Shown one piece after another: positions 21,381-31,720 of a stretch of DNA of 64,000 bases (positions within the stretch are counted from its first letter, which is position 1; every line of letters starts with the position of its first letter). Source of the stretch: Prorocentrum cordatum (Eukaryota > Sar > Dinophyceae > Prorocentrales > Prorocentraceae). The translations under genes were made by a program, and so were the position numbers. Location: NCBI GenBank assembly GCA_963575745.1, contig CAUYUJ010020152.1, positions 99,000 to 162,999 on the forward strand. The letters are read 5' to 3'. Below the pieces are notes generated by a model. It had not been told where the DNA came from, did no database searches, and saw nothing but the letters and a program-made list of their open reading frames with translations.

Positions 21381-21665
21381 GTTTGCTATACGTGTTTATA
21401 TATATACACATATCCGTAAGGGCTTCGCCCCCTGCCGCCGGCCCCCTCTCTATCATAATGGGATACACCAGAGCTATGTTGGGATGCCTGGGCACCGTCT
21501 TGATGACATTCGGGAACGTCATGCTAGGGCGGCTGGCGATGAGCCAAACATATAGACATTGTGAAATCATTGTTGAATGCTTTGTTGTCTTCTTAGAGCA
21601 TTTCCCTCCAGTTGTTCATTGGAAGCGCTCTGGGAACGGCTGGGGATTGATTGTTTCAGGCAGTA
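21381..21665. other. Spacer, no gene recognised
   Basis: Moderate-GC sequence with short open frames on both strands and nothing recognisable. Confidence 0.4.
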
Positions 21666-22905
21666 TTTGGGGACATTGCAGTTTTTCTGCTCAGGAGAAG
21701 GAGTGTCGCCTTTGGGCAGCCTCCGTGAGGTGGATTCGTAGCGTGGGGGTGCGCATCCAGTGTCATTTACGAGGGATCGTGACATCGAGGGCGCGAATGT
21801 GGCGTAATTTACATGGGATCGTGGCCTGGGGGGGCGCGAGTTTGGCATAATTCACTAGGCATCGCGTTGCCTCGGGGGCGCGACTGCGGCGTAATTTACA
21901 AGGGATCGTGGCCTCGGGGGCGCGAATGTGGCGTAATTTACCAGGGGTCGTGGCCTCGGAGGCGCGAATTTGGCGTAGTGTACGAGGGATCGTGGCCTCG
22001 GGGGCGCGAACGTGGTGTAATTTATGAGAGATCGTGACCTGGGGGGCGCGAATGTGGAGCCCACCGTCGAATTTTCAAGATACGGCGGGGGGGGCAAAAC
22101 AATACCAGCGGAGCACATATCCCAATACAGGAAATTGTAGTTTTTCTGCTTTGGAGAGGGGGGGCGGGCAGCCTCCACGGGGCGGATTCGTGGCCTCGTG
22201 GGCGCGCCCGCTGCGCAATTTACGAGGGTTCGTCGCTTCGGGGGCGCGAGTGTGGTGTAATTTACGAAGGCTTCTGGCGTCGGGTGCGCGAATGTAAGGT
22301 AATGTGAAAGGGAGCGTGGCCTCGGGGGCGCGAATGTGGCGTAATTTGCAAGGGGATTCTGGCGTCGGGGGCGCGAATTTGGCGTACTGTACGAGGGGTC
22401 GTGGTCTCGGGGGCGCGAATGTGGTGTAATTCGCGAGGGATCGTGGCATCGGGGGCGCGGACGTTGTGTAATTTAAAAGGGTTCGTGGCCTGGGGGGCAC
22501 GCCCGCTGCGCAATTTACAAGGGTTCGTCGTTTCGGAAACGCGAATTTTGGGTAATGTACAAGGGATTCTGGCGCCGGGGGCGCGAATTTGGTGTAATTT
22601 ACCAGAGATCGTGGCCTCGGGGGTGCGAATGTTGCGTAATTAAAAAAGGATTCTGGCTTCAAAGGATGGTGGCCCCGGGGGCGCGAATATTGTGTAAATT
22701 ACGAAGGGTCGTGGCCTCGAGGGCGCGAATGTGGCGTAATTTACAACGGGTCGTGGCCTCGGATACGCAAATGTGGCGTAAGTTACGAAGGGTTGTGGCC
22801 TCGGGGCGCGAATACAGAGTATTTTACGAGGGATCGTGGCCTCGGGGGCGCGAATACAGTGTAATTTACGATGGATTATAGCCTCGGGGGCACGAATCTC
22901 CCGTA
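21666..22905. repeat. 42-bp minisatellite with an internal segment duplication
   Basis: About 25 units of a 42-bp repeat containing GGATCGTGGCCTCGGGGGC and GCGAATGTGGCGTAATTTAC. Because 42 is a multiple of 3, frames on both strands carry 14-residue repeats (plus GSWPRGRE-CGVIYE; minus SLVNYATFAPPRPR). The left flank at 21672-21770 (ATTGCAGTTTTTCTGCTC then GGGCAGCCTCC) recurs inside the array at 22128-22190. This suggests duplication of flank plus array. Confidence 0.93.
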
Positions 22906-23118
22906 TTTTTACGTGTCCCACGCCCCCCAGGAATTCTGAGAACCCTCCCGGGGGACGCTAACCAGAGTCCTTTTCGGCTCCCCCCCCTCGCGCGGACAGT
23001 AACAATTTACAGTAGGAAGCAGAAAGCAGTGCTGTAACAATGGAAACTGGAAGCTGGAACTGGTGCAGGGAGCAGCAACATTGATCCTCGCAGCCTGATG
23101 GCCCCGGAAGGGGGCCGG
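22906..23118. other. Spacer, no gene
   Basis: Includes a short GGAAACTGGAAGCTGGAACTGG repeat-like stretch near 23041. Nothing coding is recognised. Confidence 0.4.
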
Positions 23119-23160
<42 letters not shown>

Positions 23161-23166
23161 TATATA
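23119..23166. repeat. (GA)n-(TA)n microsatellite
   Basis: GA dinucleotides of about 38 bp running into a short TA run. Confidence 0.95.
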
Positions 23167-23189
23167 CCCAGGTTTAGGGGGCCAGGCCG

Positions 23190-23370
23190 CCATGAGTGTG
23201 CCTGCGCCCTCCATGGGGGGTCCGGGGCCCACTTTCCATTTGTTTTTACAGGGTTTCGGCGTTCCAGGGCCTCCGAGCTCGCGAGGAGTGTGCCTGCGCT
23301 CTCCATGGGAGGTCTGGGGCCCACTTTCCTTGTGTTTTTACATGGTTTCGGCGTTCCAGGGCCTCCGAGC
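23190..23370. repeat. 91-bp tandem duplication
   Basis: GAGTGTGCCTGCG starts at about 23194 and 23285. Each copy continues through TCCATGGG, GGGGCCCACTTTCC, TTTTTACA and GTTTCGGCGTTCCAGGGCC. Confidence 0.9.
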
Positions 23371-23840
23371 CGACGACGCCCCCAAGACGCCCCAAGACCG
23401 CCGAAGAGGCCCCCAACAGAGCTCCAAGACGGCCCCAGGGAGCCCGAAAATTGCCCGGGACGAGCATCAGACGGCCCAAGAGAGCCCCAGGACAGGCCCA
23501 AGCTGGGCCCCAGAGCGGGAGCGGGAGGCCCCAAGGCGCTCCAGGACGGCCCTGATGGCCCCAATGTGGCCCCAGATGGCCCCAACACGGCCAATACACA
23601 GCCCAAGAGCCCTCCAAGGAGAGCTCCGAGAAGCGTCCCGAGAGAGCTCGACGAGGCCCATATCCTTGATTTTTGTTGTTCAAATGTTTTTCGCTTTCTC
23701 GCGTTCTCGAGCTTCCAACGCTCGAAGACGGCCGAATACTCCCCGAAGAACTCCCCAAGACCGCTGAAAAGGCCTCGAGAAGAACCTCAAGACGGCCCAG
23801 GAGAGCCTGAAGACTGCCCAAGAGCAGCCAAGATTGCCCA
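23371..23840. repeat. GGCC-phrase tract with AT-rich insert
   Basis: CCCCAAGACGGCC-type words flank a short AT-rich insert near 23665-23705 (TTTTTGTTGTTCAAATG). The layout of phrases around an AT-rich core resembles the 355-bp units at 61.9-62.9 kb. Confidence 0.6.
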
Positions 23841-24460
23841 AGAGAGGGGGATTTTGTCTCTTTGCATCAATCATCCACGCGGCAACCCGTGTACGAGAGG
23901 AGATCGTCACTCTGCTGCCCTCCTTCACGCGGCATTCAGAGAGAGAGAGAGAGAGAAAGAAGCTTCTTTACGCTGCGCAGTTCTCCTCCACGCGACAAAA
24001 AGGTGCACGAGGGGGATTATGTCTCTTTGCGTCCCTCCTCCACGCGGCAATCCGTGTACAAGAGGGATATCGTCTTTCTGCAGCCCTCCTTCACACGGCA
24101 TTCAGCGTGCGAGAGGCTGTGTTTCACTGCGCAGTCCTCCTCCACGCGACACAAAGGCGTACGAGGAGGATTTTGTGTTTCTGCATCCCTCCTCCACGCG
24201 GCAATCCGTGTACGAGAGGGATTTGCCATTCTGCGGCCCTCCTCCACACGACAATTCGCGCACGAGAGGCGCAGTCCTCCTCCACGCGACAATTTGCGTA
24301 CGAGGAGAGTGTTGTCTCTCTGCACCCTCCTCCACGCGGCAATCCGTGTACGAGAAGGATTTGTCGTTATGCAGCCCCCTTCATGCGGGAATTCGTGTAT
24401 GAGAGGGGCTTCGTCATTCAGCAGTCTTCCTCCACGCGGCAATCCTTGAAAAATGATAAT
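23841..24460. repeat. Higher-order repeat: three ~52-bp monomers per ~157 bp
   Basis: Monomers share TCCTCCACGCGGCAATCCGT or close variants. Type A monomers (GGATTTTGTCTCTTTGC) start near 23849, 24012 and 24167. Between them lie type B (CCTTCACGCGGCATTCAG) and type C (GCGCAGTCCTCCTCCACGCG). The ordered A-B-C cycle holds for two cycles, then decays. A short (GA)n lies inside one B monomer at 23938-23956. Confidence 0.85.
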
Positions 24461-24990
24461 TCTGTCATTATGCAATCTTCTTGGGCTCCTCGTCAAGCCC
24501 TCGTGGGTCGCTCTGTGGGGCCCTTTGGGGTCCCTCTCGGAGGCCTGACGGCCCTCTTGGAACCATCTTGACGGCCATCGATCAGACAGGGGGGGATGCC
24601 CCAATCGGGGTCTGACAAATCACTTCTTGGGCCGCTTTTTGGCCACCCTTGAGGCGGTTTCTTCTGCTCTCGGAGCTGTATGTCGCTCCTGCTGGGTCCC
24701 TTGGGGGGCCGACTTGGGCCCATCTTGGGTCGCCTTCTGGCCTTCAGAAACGATCAGAATCGACACTGGGAGGAGGCAAACATCATAATGTTTCGAACGC
24801 TTCGGAAGGAGTTTGATTTCTTGGAGGTTTCCCTGGGGTGCTGGGATGGCACTGCGGGCCGTCTGGGGGCGGTATTGAAGGCTTTTGGGGGGCGTGTTTG
24901 AGAAATCTTGAAACCAGTTTGGCACACTTTGAACGACCTTTGAGGCCCATCTTTGGGCTCCTGGGGCCTTACCTTCTGGGGCCATCCTTG
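24461..24990. repeat. GGCC-phrase tract
   Basis: Loose GGGGCC, CTCTTGG and CATCTTGGG words, with an AT-richer segment at 24740-24830. No gene. Confidence 0.5.
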
Positions 24991-25395
24991 ACGCTCGACC
25001 GGCCCGCCACACGCCCTCGTCCAGGGGGAGGGTGTAGGGGTAGGCGGTAGGGGAAGGTCCCCGCCCCGAAAAGGACGAGGGGGTTCGCAGAACGAGCTTC
25101 CTTGACGTCTCACGCCCGCGAGGGCCGTTGGGACTCTTTTTCGTCATCCCTTCTCGTCAGATTGACTCGGCGGGTCCCACCTCGGCCTCATTCTCCGTCG
25201 TCTCGGGCGTCTTCCCCATGGCTTATGGTGTTGGTGATGCCGCGGCTGATGTTGCTCGGGGCCTTCGGTTCCCTGGTTGTCTAAAGCAGACTGCCGCTCA
25301 CATGAGCATCATGCCACCCTGCTGTCCAGCAGCACAATCCGGCATTCAGACGTTGCCCGGGTCTGAGGTTGAACCTGAGCGCGCGCGATGGTTCT
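24991..25395. other. Spacer, no gene recognised
   Basis: GC-rich with GTAGGGGTAGGCGGTAGGGG near 25034. Open frames are short and unremarkable. Confidence 0.4.
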
Positions 25396-25421
25396 AGTAT
25401 ATATATATATATATATATCGG
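25396..25421. repeat. (AT)n microsatellite
   Basis: TA/AT dinucleotide run of about 26 bp. Confidence 0.95.
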
Positions 25422-25544
25422 AGGTTGGGGGGTGAGTCCAACGTGAAACGGAGACCGTCCTTACCAAGAAATCGATGTCGGTTTCGGGTTCGTGTCGTGC
25501 GTGCCGTGCGTGCGTGCGGGCGAGGCGAAGCAGCGTAGGCGGGC

Positions 25545-25880
25545 GAGAGGAAATCCTCCTGTGGCTGGGCCGCGGCCGGACCAAATGTAACTCCTCCGGC
25601 GGCTGGTGCCGCGCGGTGTCCCGCCAGTGTCCCGCTGGTGTCCCAAAATCCTCCTGTGGCTGGGCCGCGGCTGGACCAACTGTTTCTCATCTGGTGGCCG
25701 TTGCCGCGCGGTGTCCCGCCGGTGTCCCGCCGGTGTCCCGCTGTGTCCCGTGGTGTCCCGTGGTGTCCCGTTGAGTGAGATCGATCGTTAGATCGATAGT
25801 GAGATCGACAAGTGTCCCGTGGTGTCCCGTGGTGTCCCGTGGTGTCCCATTGAATGAGATCGATAGTGAGATCGATTGAA
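25545..25880. repeat. ~100-bp duplication, GGTGTCCCG repeats and GATCGA repeats
   Basis: TCCTCCTGTGGCTGGGCCGC starts near 25553 and 25649, each followed by a CCGCGCGGTGTCCCGCC stretch. It dissolves into 9-10 bp GGTGTCCCGT repeats, alternating with GTGAGATCGAT units like those at 60640-60890. Confidence 0.9.
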
Positions 25881-26696
25881 TCAGATGTTGGTTCCACCCC
25901 CTTTCCCCTCTCCACAACCTCCTTATCACCCGAAGGGTGGTCGTATAGGTGTGTGTGTGTATATATATAGAGATTGTTGGGCCTAGTACGTTTTTTATTT
26001 TGAAGGCCTTACTGCAAGAGCCACCGACCCTGAAGGCGGGACCTCCCTCGAGACCTTGGGCCCCCCCCAGGACCCGGAAGCTGGGGCCACGACCGCTGCC
26101 ATAGCCACGGCCGCGGCCGCGACCGGGCTCGGCGCCAGGGCTTCGGCCAGGGCCGGGACCAGGGCCGGTTCCATCCCACAGGAGGAACGATTTGTTTTCC
26201 TTGTTCCCCCCGTCTACAGGTGGGACCACCCGCTGGGACCCCCAGAGGGCGGCAATCCGACCAGGGCCCCCCCCGCTTTCCCCCTCCTACCCCTCCTTAC
26301 CCCCTCCCGCCAGGGCAGGGAAAAAGGAATCGAATTAACTACAGGGTTTGTTTCTCTTGTTCGTTCCTCAATTTCCTTGGGATTGGCGACGACGACGATG
26401 AAGTCGACTACGACAGCGTCTCACACATGCCGAACGGTCGGCGGATATTGTAGCAAATTCCGAACGCTACCGTGATTGGGCGTGCCAGACCCAAACCGCT
26501 CTCTGCAATGGTTTGTGATTTCGAGGTCAAGTTATTTAGGAACAAAAACGCAAGAAAACTATTATTTTGTGAAGCGGTTGGTGTGCAACGCGGGTGACAC
26601 TGCGAAGAATTGGGCTCTCCACCAGCGCAGGGGGAGATCCACGCAGCGGTGGGCACAATTTATATACAATCTCGAATTGACGGTTTGGAGCATCCA
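25881..26696. other. Spacer, no gene recognised
   Basis: A GT/TA run lies at 25950-25970 and a GGCCGCGGCC-like repeat at 26100-26165. Pro/Gly-rich frames carry no domain. Confidence 0.4.
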
Positions 26697-26763
26697 TCTC
26701 CTCCTCTTCGACTTCCTCCTCCTCCTCCTCCTCCTCCCTCTCCCCGTCCTCCTCCTCTTCCCC
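26697..26763. repeat. (CTC)n microsatellite
   Basis: Pyrimidine-only CTC run with TTC and CCC variants. Confidence 0.92.
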
Positions 26764-26877
26764 CTATTCGTAGACGCGCTGGCCGCGACTTCCGCCACTT
26801 TGTTGTACCACGTTCTGCCCACGCGTCCTCCATGGACGCACGGTTTTCTTGTCTTGTCTTGGAGAGATGCGACGGAT

Positions 26878-27060
26878 GGATAATTTTCGCCCTCCCAGGG
26901 GGCCGCTTTTGCCAGGCCCTGGGGCCGTCAGAAAACGGCTCGTGACGAAAAACCGGTCCCGGGGATGAAGTCTAGACCTTTGGGGAGCCCTGGCGCGACA
27001 TGAATCACAACGTCGCATGTTTGGGCCCACAAGGGGAGCTTGAGGCCGCCGTGCAGCAGA
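26878..27060 (+). repeat. Dispersed repeat R1, distant copy
   Basis: Shares TTTTCGCC, CCTGGGGCCGTCAGAAAACG, a GACGAAAAACCGGTCCCGGG stretch, GATGAAGTCTAGACC and ATCACAACGTCGCAT with the copy at 6256-6474. It runs in the same orientation. Confidence 0.7.
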
Positions 27061-27285
27061 CGAAGAGCCCCAACTTTGAGTCGTGCCTCCTCCTAGTCCC
27101 CCTCGGCAGCCCCCCTCTCGATTCTGCGTCGCCTCGCCCCCCTTGCGCTCAGTTTGCGTTCGCTTCCGTGCCCCAGAGCATTGGACGCCCGGCTTCCCCT
27201 CCCGAGGCTCAGAAGCGGCCCAGGCGCACCAGCTTCGAGGCTCGCCGCCGGGCCCCCTCGGCATCCCGAACCCCTGGAAAGCAAG
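27061..27285. other. Spacer, no gene
   Basis: Non-repetitive GC-rich sequence without a recognisable domain. Confidence 0.4.
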
Positions 27286-27754
27286 GGCTTCGAGAGAGAG
27301 AGAGAGAGGGAGAGAGAGGAAGGAATATGAGATGTGTGTTTATAGATGTACGTGTGTATGCATGTATGTATATACATGTGTGTGAACAGAATTGTACACA
27401 CATCGCTGTTTGTACGTAAGTATGCATGTATATGTGTATGTATGCATGCATGCATGGATGCATGCATGCATGTATGTACGTGTATGTATGTATGTATGTA
27501 TGTATGCATGCATGCATGCATGTATGTATGGATGTATGTACGTGTGTATGTATGTATGTATGTATGTATGTATGTATGTATGTATGTATGTATGTATGTA
27601 TGTATGCATGTATGTATGTATGTATGTATGTATGTATGTATGTATGTATGTATGTATGTATGTATGTATGTATGTATGTGTGTGCATGCATGCATGCATG
27701 CATGCATGCATGCATGCATGCATGCATGTATGTATGTATGTATGTGTGTGTGTG

Positions 27755-27787
<33 letters not shown>

Positions 27788-27980
27788 GCCTGCCTGCCTG
27801 CCTGTCTGTCTGTCTGTCTGTCTGTATGTATGTACATATGTATGGATGCATGTATGCATGTATGTATGTATGCATGTATGTATGTATCTATGTATGTATG
27901 TATAGAAGCTGTATGGATGTATGGATGCATGTATGTATGTATGTATGCATGCATATCTTCATACATATATACAGACATAC
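27286..27980. repeat. Compound tetranucleotide array (ATGT/ATGC/GTCT/GCCT)
   Basis: After a short (GA)n, about 630 bp of tetranucleotides pass through ATGT, GCAT, TGTC, TGCC, TGTC and back to ATGT. None of these units contains a stop in any frame of either strand. This explains the 240-320 residue Met/Cys/Tyr-Val and Ile-His-Thr-Tyr frames, which are artefacts. Confidence 0.97.
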
Positions 27981-28009
27981 ACAAGTGCTCACGCATGTGT
28001 GTATCACAA

Positions 28010-28640
28010 CTACGCCCCCCCCAGGGCGCCCCCCACCCGCGGAGTATCTTTGGCAAATCCCCGGCACCGCCCGCCGGGGCCTCCCAGGGAGCCCCTGGAG
28101 GGCCTCCGAACGGCCCATGACGGTTCGACATACCTTGCAAGGTTTTTCAGAAGGCCCAGTACATTTTCCCGACGGCCACGAGACCCCCACGAGCGCCCAA
28201 GGAAGTGCCAAGAGGCCTCCAAGAATCCCCCAACACCACCGCCCAAGAGACCTCCGAGGAACCTCTCGAGAGGCCAAACTTGTTGAAACACCTAAGGATA
28301 ATCTATGATTGTTGAGTTTTCGCACTTGCGCCTCCGATGCGCTTGCGAGGCTTGCGCACGATCCCCGAGATAATTAGTCCCAAGAGCCTCTCAGAGACGC
28401 CCCAAGAGTCCCCTGGAGGCCACGAACACGCTCGAAGAGGCACCCACGAGGTTCCAAAGGGGCTCCCACGAGGTTCCGAAAAGCCCCCAGGAGCCGCCCA
28501 AGAGGCCTCCCACAGGCTCCCGGAAGCCCAAAGGGCGCCCAGGAGACCCCCAGGAAGACCCCAAAAGGCCCCCAGGACCCCCCCGATAGCCCCCGAGACC
28601 CCCAAGAGGCCGCCAAGAGGCCTCACGAGACCCAAGGCTT
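28010..28640. repeat. GGCC-phrase tract
   Basis: CCCCAAGAGGCC and CCCAGGA words at 9-12 bp spacing, open on both strands. Positions 28270-28370 are less repetitive. Confidence 0.6.
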
Positions 28641-28689
28641 CACAACGGTGTTGAACACATTTCGTCGTCGTCGGCAGCAGCGTTCGGTT

Positions 28690-29345
28690 TCGCAGTGGGT
28701 GTCAGGCCCGCGCGGTGCCTCCTCGCCGCGCGCCGCGGTGGGTTCTACCACGGAGGCGGCGCCGCGCCACAGTGGGCTCCGCCGCTGATGCGGCGCTCGC
28801 AAGGGGGCGCGTCACACCCACCGACGGGGCGTGACGCGCCTGGGCGCCTGTCGCCACCGAGTCGTGATGGGCGCGCAGGCTCGCTAGTTCGCCTGTTCGC
28901 GGGCACGATCCGTAGGGGGACAGCGGGAAGCAGCGCGCGGCCAGCAGGGGCACGCGCGCGGTGCGCATCTTGCAGGTGTAGGTGGATCGATTGGCAGGCA
29001 CGCGCGCGCGGTGGGCAGGGCCGCGCGCAGGCGCGCACCGCGGCGCCGCGCAAGCGACTCAGGCATTTGCAGGAGAGGCGGGCCCGCTGCCTGTTGCATT
29101 CTCCCCGCCCACCCTCACCTTGCGCGCTCTGTTGCGCATGTTGGGTGCGACGGTGGCGGTGCGTCTTGGGATGTCAGGCCCGTGCGCTGCTCCCTCGCCG
29201 CGCGCCGCGCTGGATTCTACTAAGGAGGCGGCGCCGCGCCGCAGTCGGCTCTGCCGCTAACGCGGCGCCCGCGAAGGGGCGCGTCGTACCCTTCGTCGGG
29301 GCGCGACGCGCCTGGACGCTCGTCACCACAAAATTGTGATGAAAG
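28690..29345. repeat. ~175-bp direct duplication, 471 bp apart
   Basis: TGTCAGGCCCG starts at about 28699 and 29170. Both copies contain CTCGCCGCGCGCCGCG, GGAGGCGGCGCCGCGCC, and a GGCGCGTC...GACGCGCC hairpin, and end at a GTCGTGATGG or TTGTGATGA stretch. No ORF is conserved. The intervening 300 bp is unrelated. Confidence 0.88.
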
Positions 29346-29998
29346 TAATGCGTGGGTAATGCATACACGTACCACAGTCTCCGCAGGCGCGGATAATAAT
29401 GAGCCCCCACCACCCGAAAACGTGAAACCAACGTGCATTTAGGGTCAAAAGCCCGCCGATGTCGTAGAGTGTTAATAAACGGTTCAATGCTTGAATGCTG
29501 TCCCGATGCAGGTTCAGACATTTTGTAAGGTCCGCGCAGCAACTTGTTAAACTCAATAGCCCGCGACCAGCGCAATGCTTGTTTTTTCGTTTACGCGCCT
29601 GCTTTTATACGCGCAGTTCGACAGTACGGTCGGGCGTACATTTCTCGCGTCAAGACGACACTGAACATGAACAGTCCGCCGTCCACGCCGATGTTTCAAA
29701 GCATGCGTCCGTGCGCGGACCCAGACGGGCGATACCGTTCAGCCCCGCGGTGACAGGCACCTCCCCGTCCTCGCCTCGACCTCCTGCTCTCGTCCCCCCT
29801 TCCCTCCCCCGCGTCCTCTCCCTCCCCTTTTCCCGGGACGCTCCCCCCGACGCCGCGCGCTCGCCCTGGCTGGGTCCCGCGACCTCTTCCCCCATGCCGT
29901 CACCGGGGCTACTCGGCCCCCTCGCCCGGGTGGGAAGCGAAGGGGGGGAGACTCAAGCAGTGGCGAAGCGTCTTGGCTCGCCTATAGCTCTACCAAAC
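29346..29998. other. Spacer, no gene recognised
   Basis: AT-moderate to 29700, then GC-rich and pyrimidine-rich. Short open frames only. Confidence 0.4.
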
Positions 29999-30140
29999 AA
30001 TGTTCTAAGAGTTGTTCGTGGTTTGCACGAAATGTTCTTAGAACATGGTTGGCGGAATCTGTCTTGATTTAGCACATCGGGTTTTTGTTATACGAACTTT
30101 GTTTTGTTCTTAGAACATTTTTGGGTTCTAAGAGCGCTGC
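29999..30140. repeat. Dispersed repeat R4, copy 2, palindrome-rich
   Basis: Contains repeated TTCTTAGAAC/TTCTAAGAG palindromes (four within 135 bp), GTGGTTTGCACGAA, and TTAGCACATCGGGTTTTTGT shared with 6155-6255. It may be the end of a further inverted-repeat element. Confidence 0.6.
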
Positions 30141-30488
30141 GTGGTAGGACTATAGGAATGCCTGGACGGTCGGTCCCTGCTCAAGAAGCGGGAAAAAAGG
30201 TAGACCCGAGTTGGTTAACACGTGTGCGTTTCGGAGTGGATGGACATGAGTGGAAGCTCCTCATGCCGATCACGCGCATTTCGGGGGCATCCGAGTTCGA
30301 AAACAGGCCTACATCCGAACACCAGAAGCACACTGCGCCATCGTGCCAGCGCGGCGGTGTGGTCGGCGGCACCTCGAGACTTGCACAGAGAGCCGCTGAT
30401 ATGTGCCAGGCTTCGTCCAGAGATCGAGGGTCGCAAGTCCCGGCGAATTTAGACAGTATCGTTTTCAGTTTCGTGTAGAGCGCCGCAA
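30141..30488. other. Spacer, no gene recognised
   Basis: Plus- and minus-strand frames of 124 and 156 residues overlap here. No domain is seen and they are likely chance. Confidence 0.35.
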
Positions 30489-30682
30489 TGAATCCAGTGG
30501 CTTGGGTCGGAGGATCGGAGGATCGCGCAGCATCGCCGATGCGTCGGCAGTGCTGATCGATGAGGAGCCCGATTTTCTCCACGCCGACATCGCCAGTGCA
30601 TCGCTGATGCATCGGTAATGCACCGACGATGCGGCGCGACCCTCCGACCACATCTACTCTGACCCAGCTTGGGAGGCCTCTA
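30489..30682. mobile_element. Family B inverted-repeat element, copy 2
   Basis: Shares GGGTCGGAGGATC at the left, CGATGCGGCGCGA and CTCCGACCACATCTACTC at the right, and the internal GCATCGCCGATGC words. The left terminus is decayed. CGCAA (30484-30488) and CGTAA (30683-30687) may be a mutated 5-bp target duplication. Confidence 0.72.
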
Positions 30683-30689
30683 CGTAAGA

Positions 30690-31390
30690 TCTGGCACCGG
30701 GTTGGTGGGGCTCCTTGGGAGTTTGTTCGAGGCTTCCGTGAAGCATATGCAAGGTCAATGGGCCATCTTCGGCTGTTTTGCGGCGGGCAGCCTTGGGCGG
30801 TCTCGGGGGCCTCCTGGAGGGCTCTGGGCTGGTGCAGCGGGAGTCTTGAGCCCGCATTGGGGTATCCTCGCGCTGTTTGGGGGCCGTCTTGGGGCCGCTA
30901 CGAGACTCTTCAAACATGACTTGACGGTTTTTGTTTTGTGCGCTTGCGCGGTCGGCGCTACGGCAATGTTGGCATGAGGCGTTCGGGCCACACGCAGGGG
31001 TGTCTGGTGCCCTCGCAGCATGGAGGGACGCAATCTCTGGCAAGTGCCCGCACTATCGGGCGCTTCGATGTTGAACTGCGTTTCGACTTATGTTCGATGA
31101 GGCTTGCAGGATCCTCGAAGCCACTTGTTGGGGGGCTTTCGTTTGAAATGTTGTGGCCACTGCGGGCGACCCATGGAGCAAGGCCAGACGCATTGAAGCA
31201 TGTCAGATGCTCAATAACGTCGGCCTCTCTGGGGCCTCCCGGAAAGCCTCTGGAAGCCCCTTTGGGACCTCGTCGAGCCTCTTGGACGCCCGTAGGCCGT
31301 AGGGGCTTTCATAGACTTTGTTCGGACCTGGGCCCTCAGTGCGCGTCTTGGGAGGTCTTGGGTCGCCTTGTGGCTTTCTTCGGGATTCTA
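30690..31390. repeat. GGCC-phrase tract with spacer
   Basis: GGGGCC and CTTGGG words at 30760-30900 and 31210-31380 flank less repetitive sequence. No gene. Confidence 0.45.
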
Positions 31391-31479
31391 TTGTCCATCT
31401 GCATGGCGTCTGTTCCAGTCCTGGGCCATCAACGACGTGAGGACAGAGGAATTCTGGGGAAAGGGAGGAAGAGGGACGA

Positions 31480-31720
31480 GGCTGGGGATGAGAAGGATGA
31501 GGAGGAGAAGGCAGGATGGCGGATGATGAGGAGTAGGAGGAGGAGTCGGAGGAGGAGGAGGAGAAGGAGGAGGAGGATGGGGGAGGAGAAGGAGCAGCAC
31601 GGAGGAGGATGGGGGAAGAGGAGGAGGAGGAGGAGGAGCAGGAGCAGGAGGGACAGTAGGAGGGGGATAAAGGGGAGCAAGAAGGGAATGAGGAGGATAA
31701 GGAGGATAAAGGAGGAGAGG
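31480..31720. repeat. (GGA)n purine-rich array
   Basis: Near-purine strand of GGA/GAA with a few CT interruptions. The Arg-rich tail of an overlapping frame is an artefact. Confidence 0.9.

Noticed and set aside
27093-28308. Long Ile-His-Thr-Tyr and Met-Cys-Val frames on both strands
   Set aside because: Tetranucleotide repeats without stops in any frame produce them automatically.
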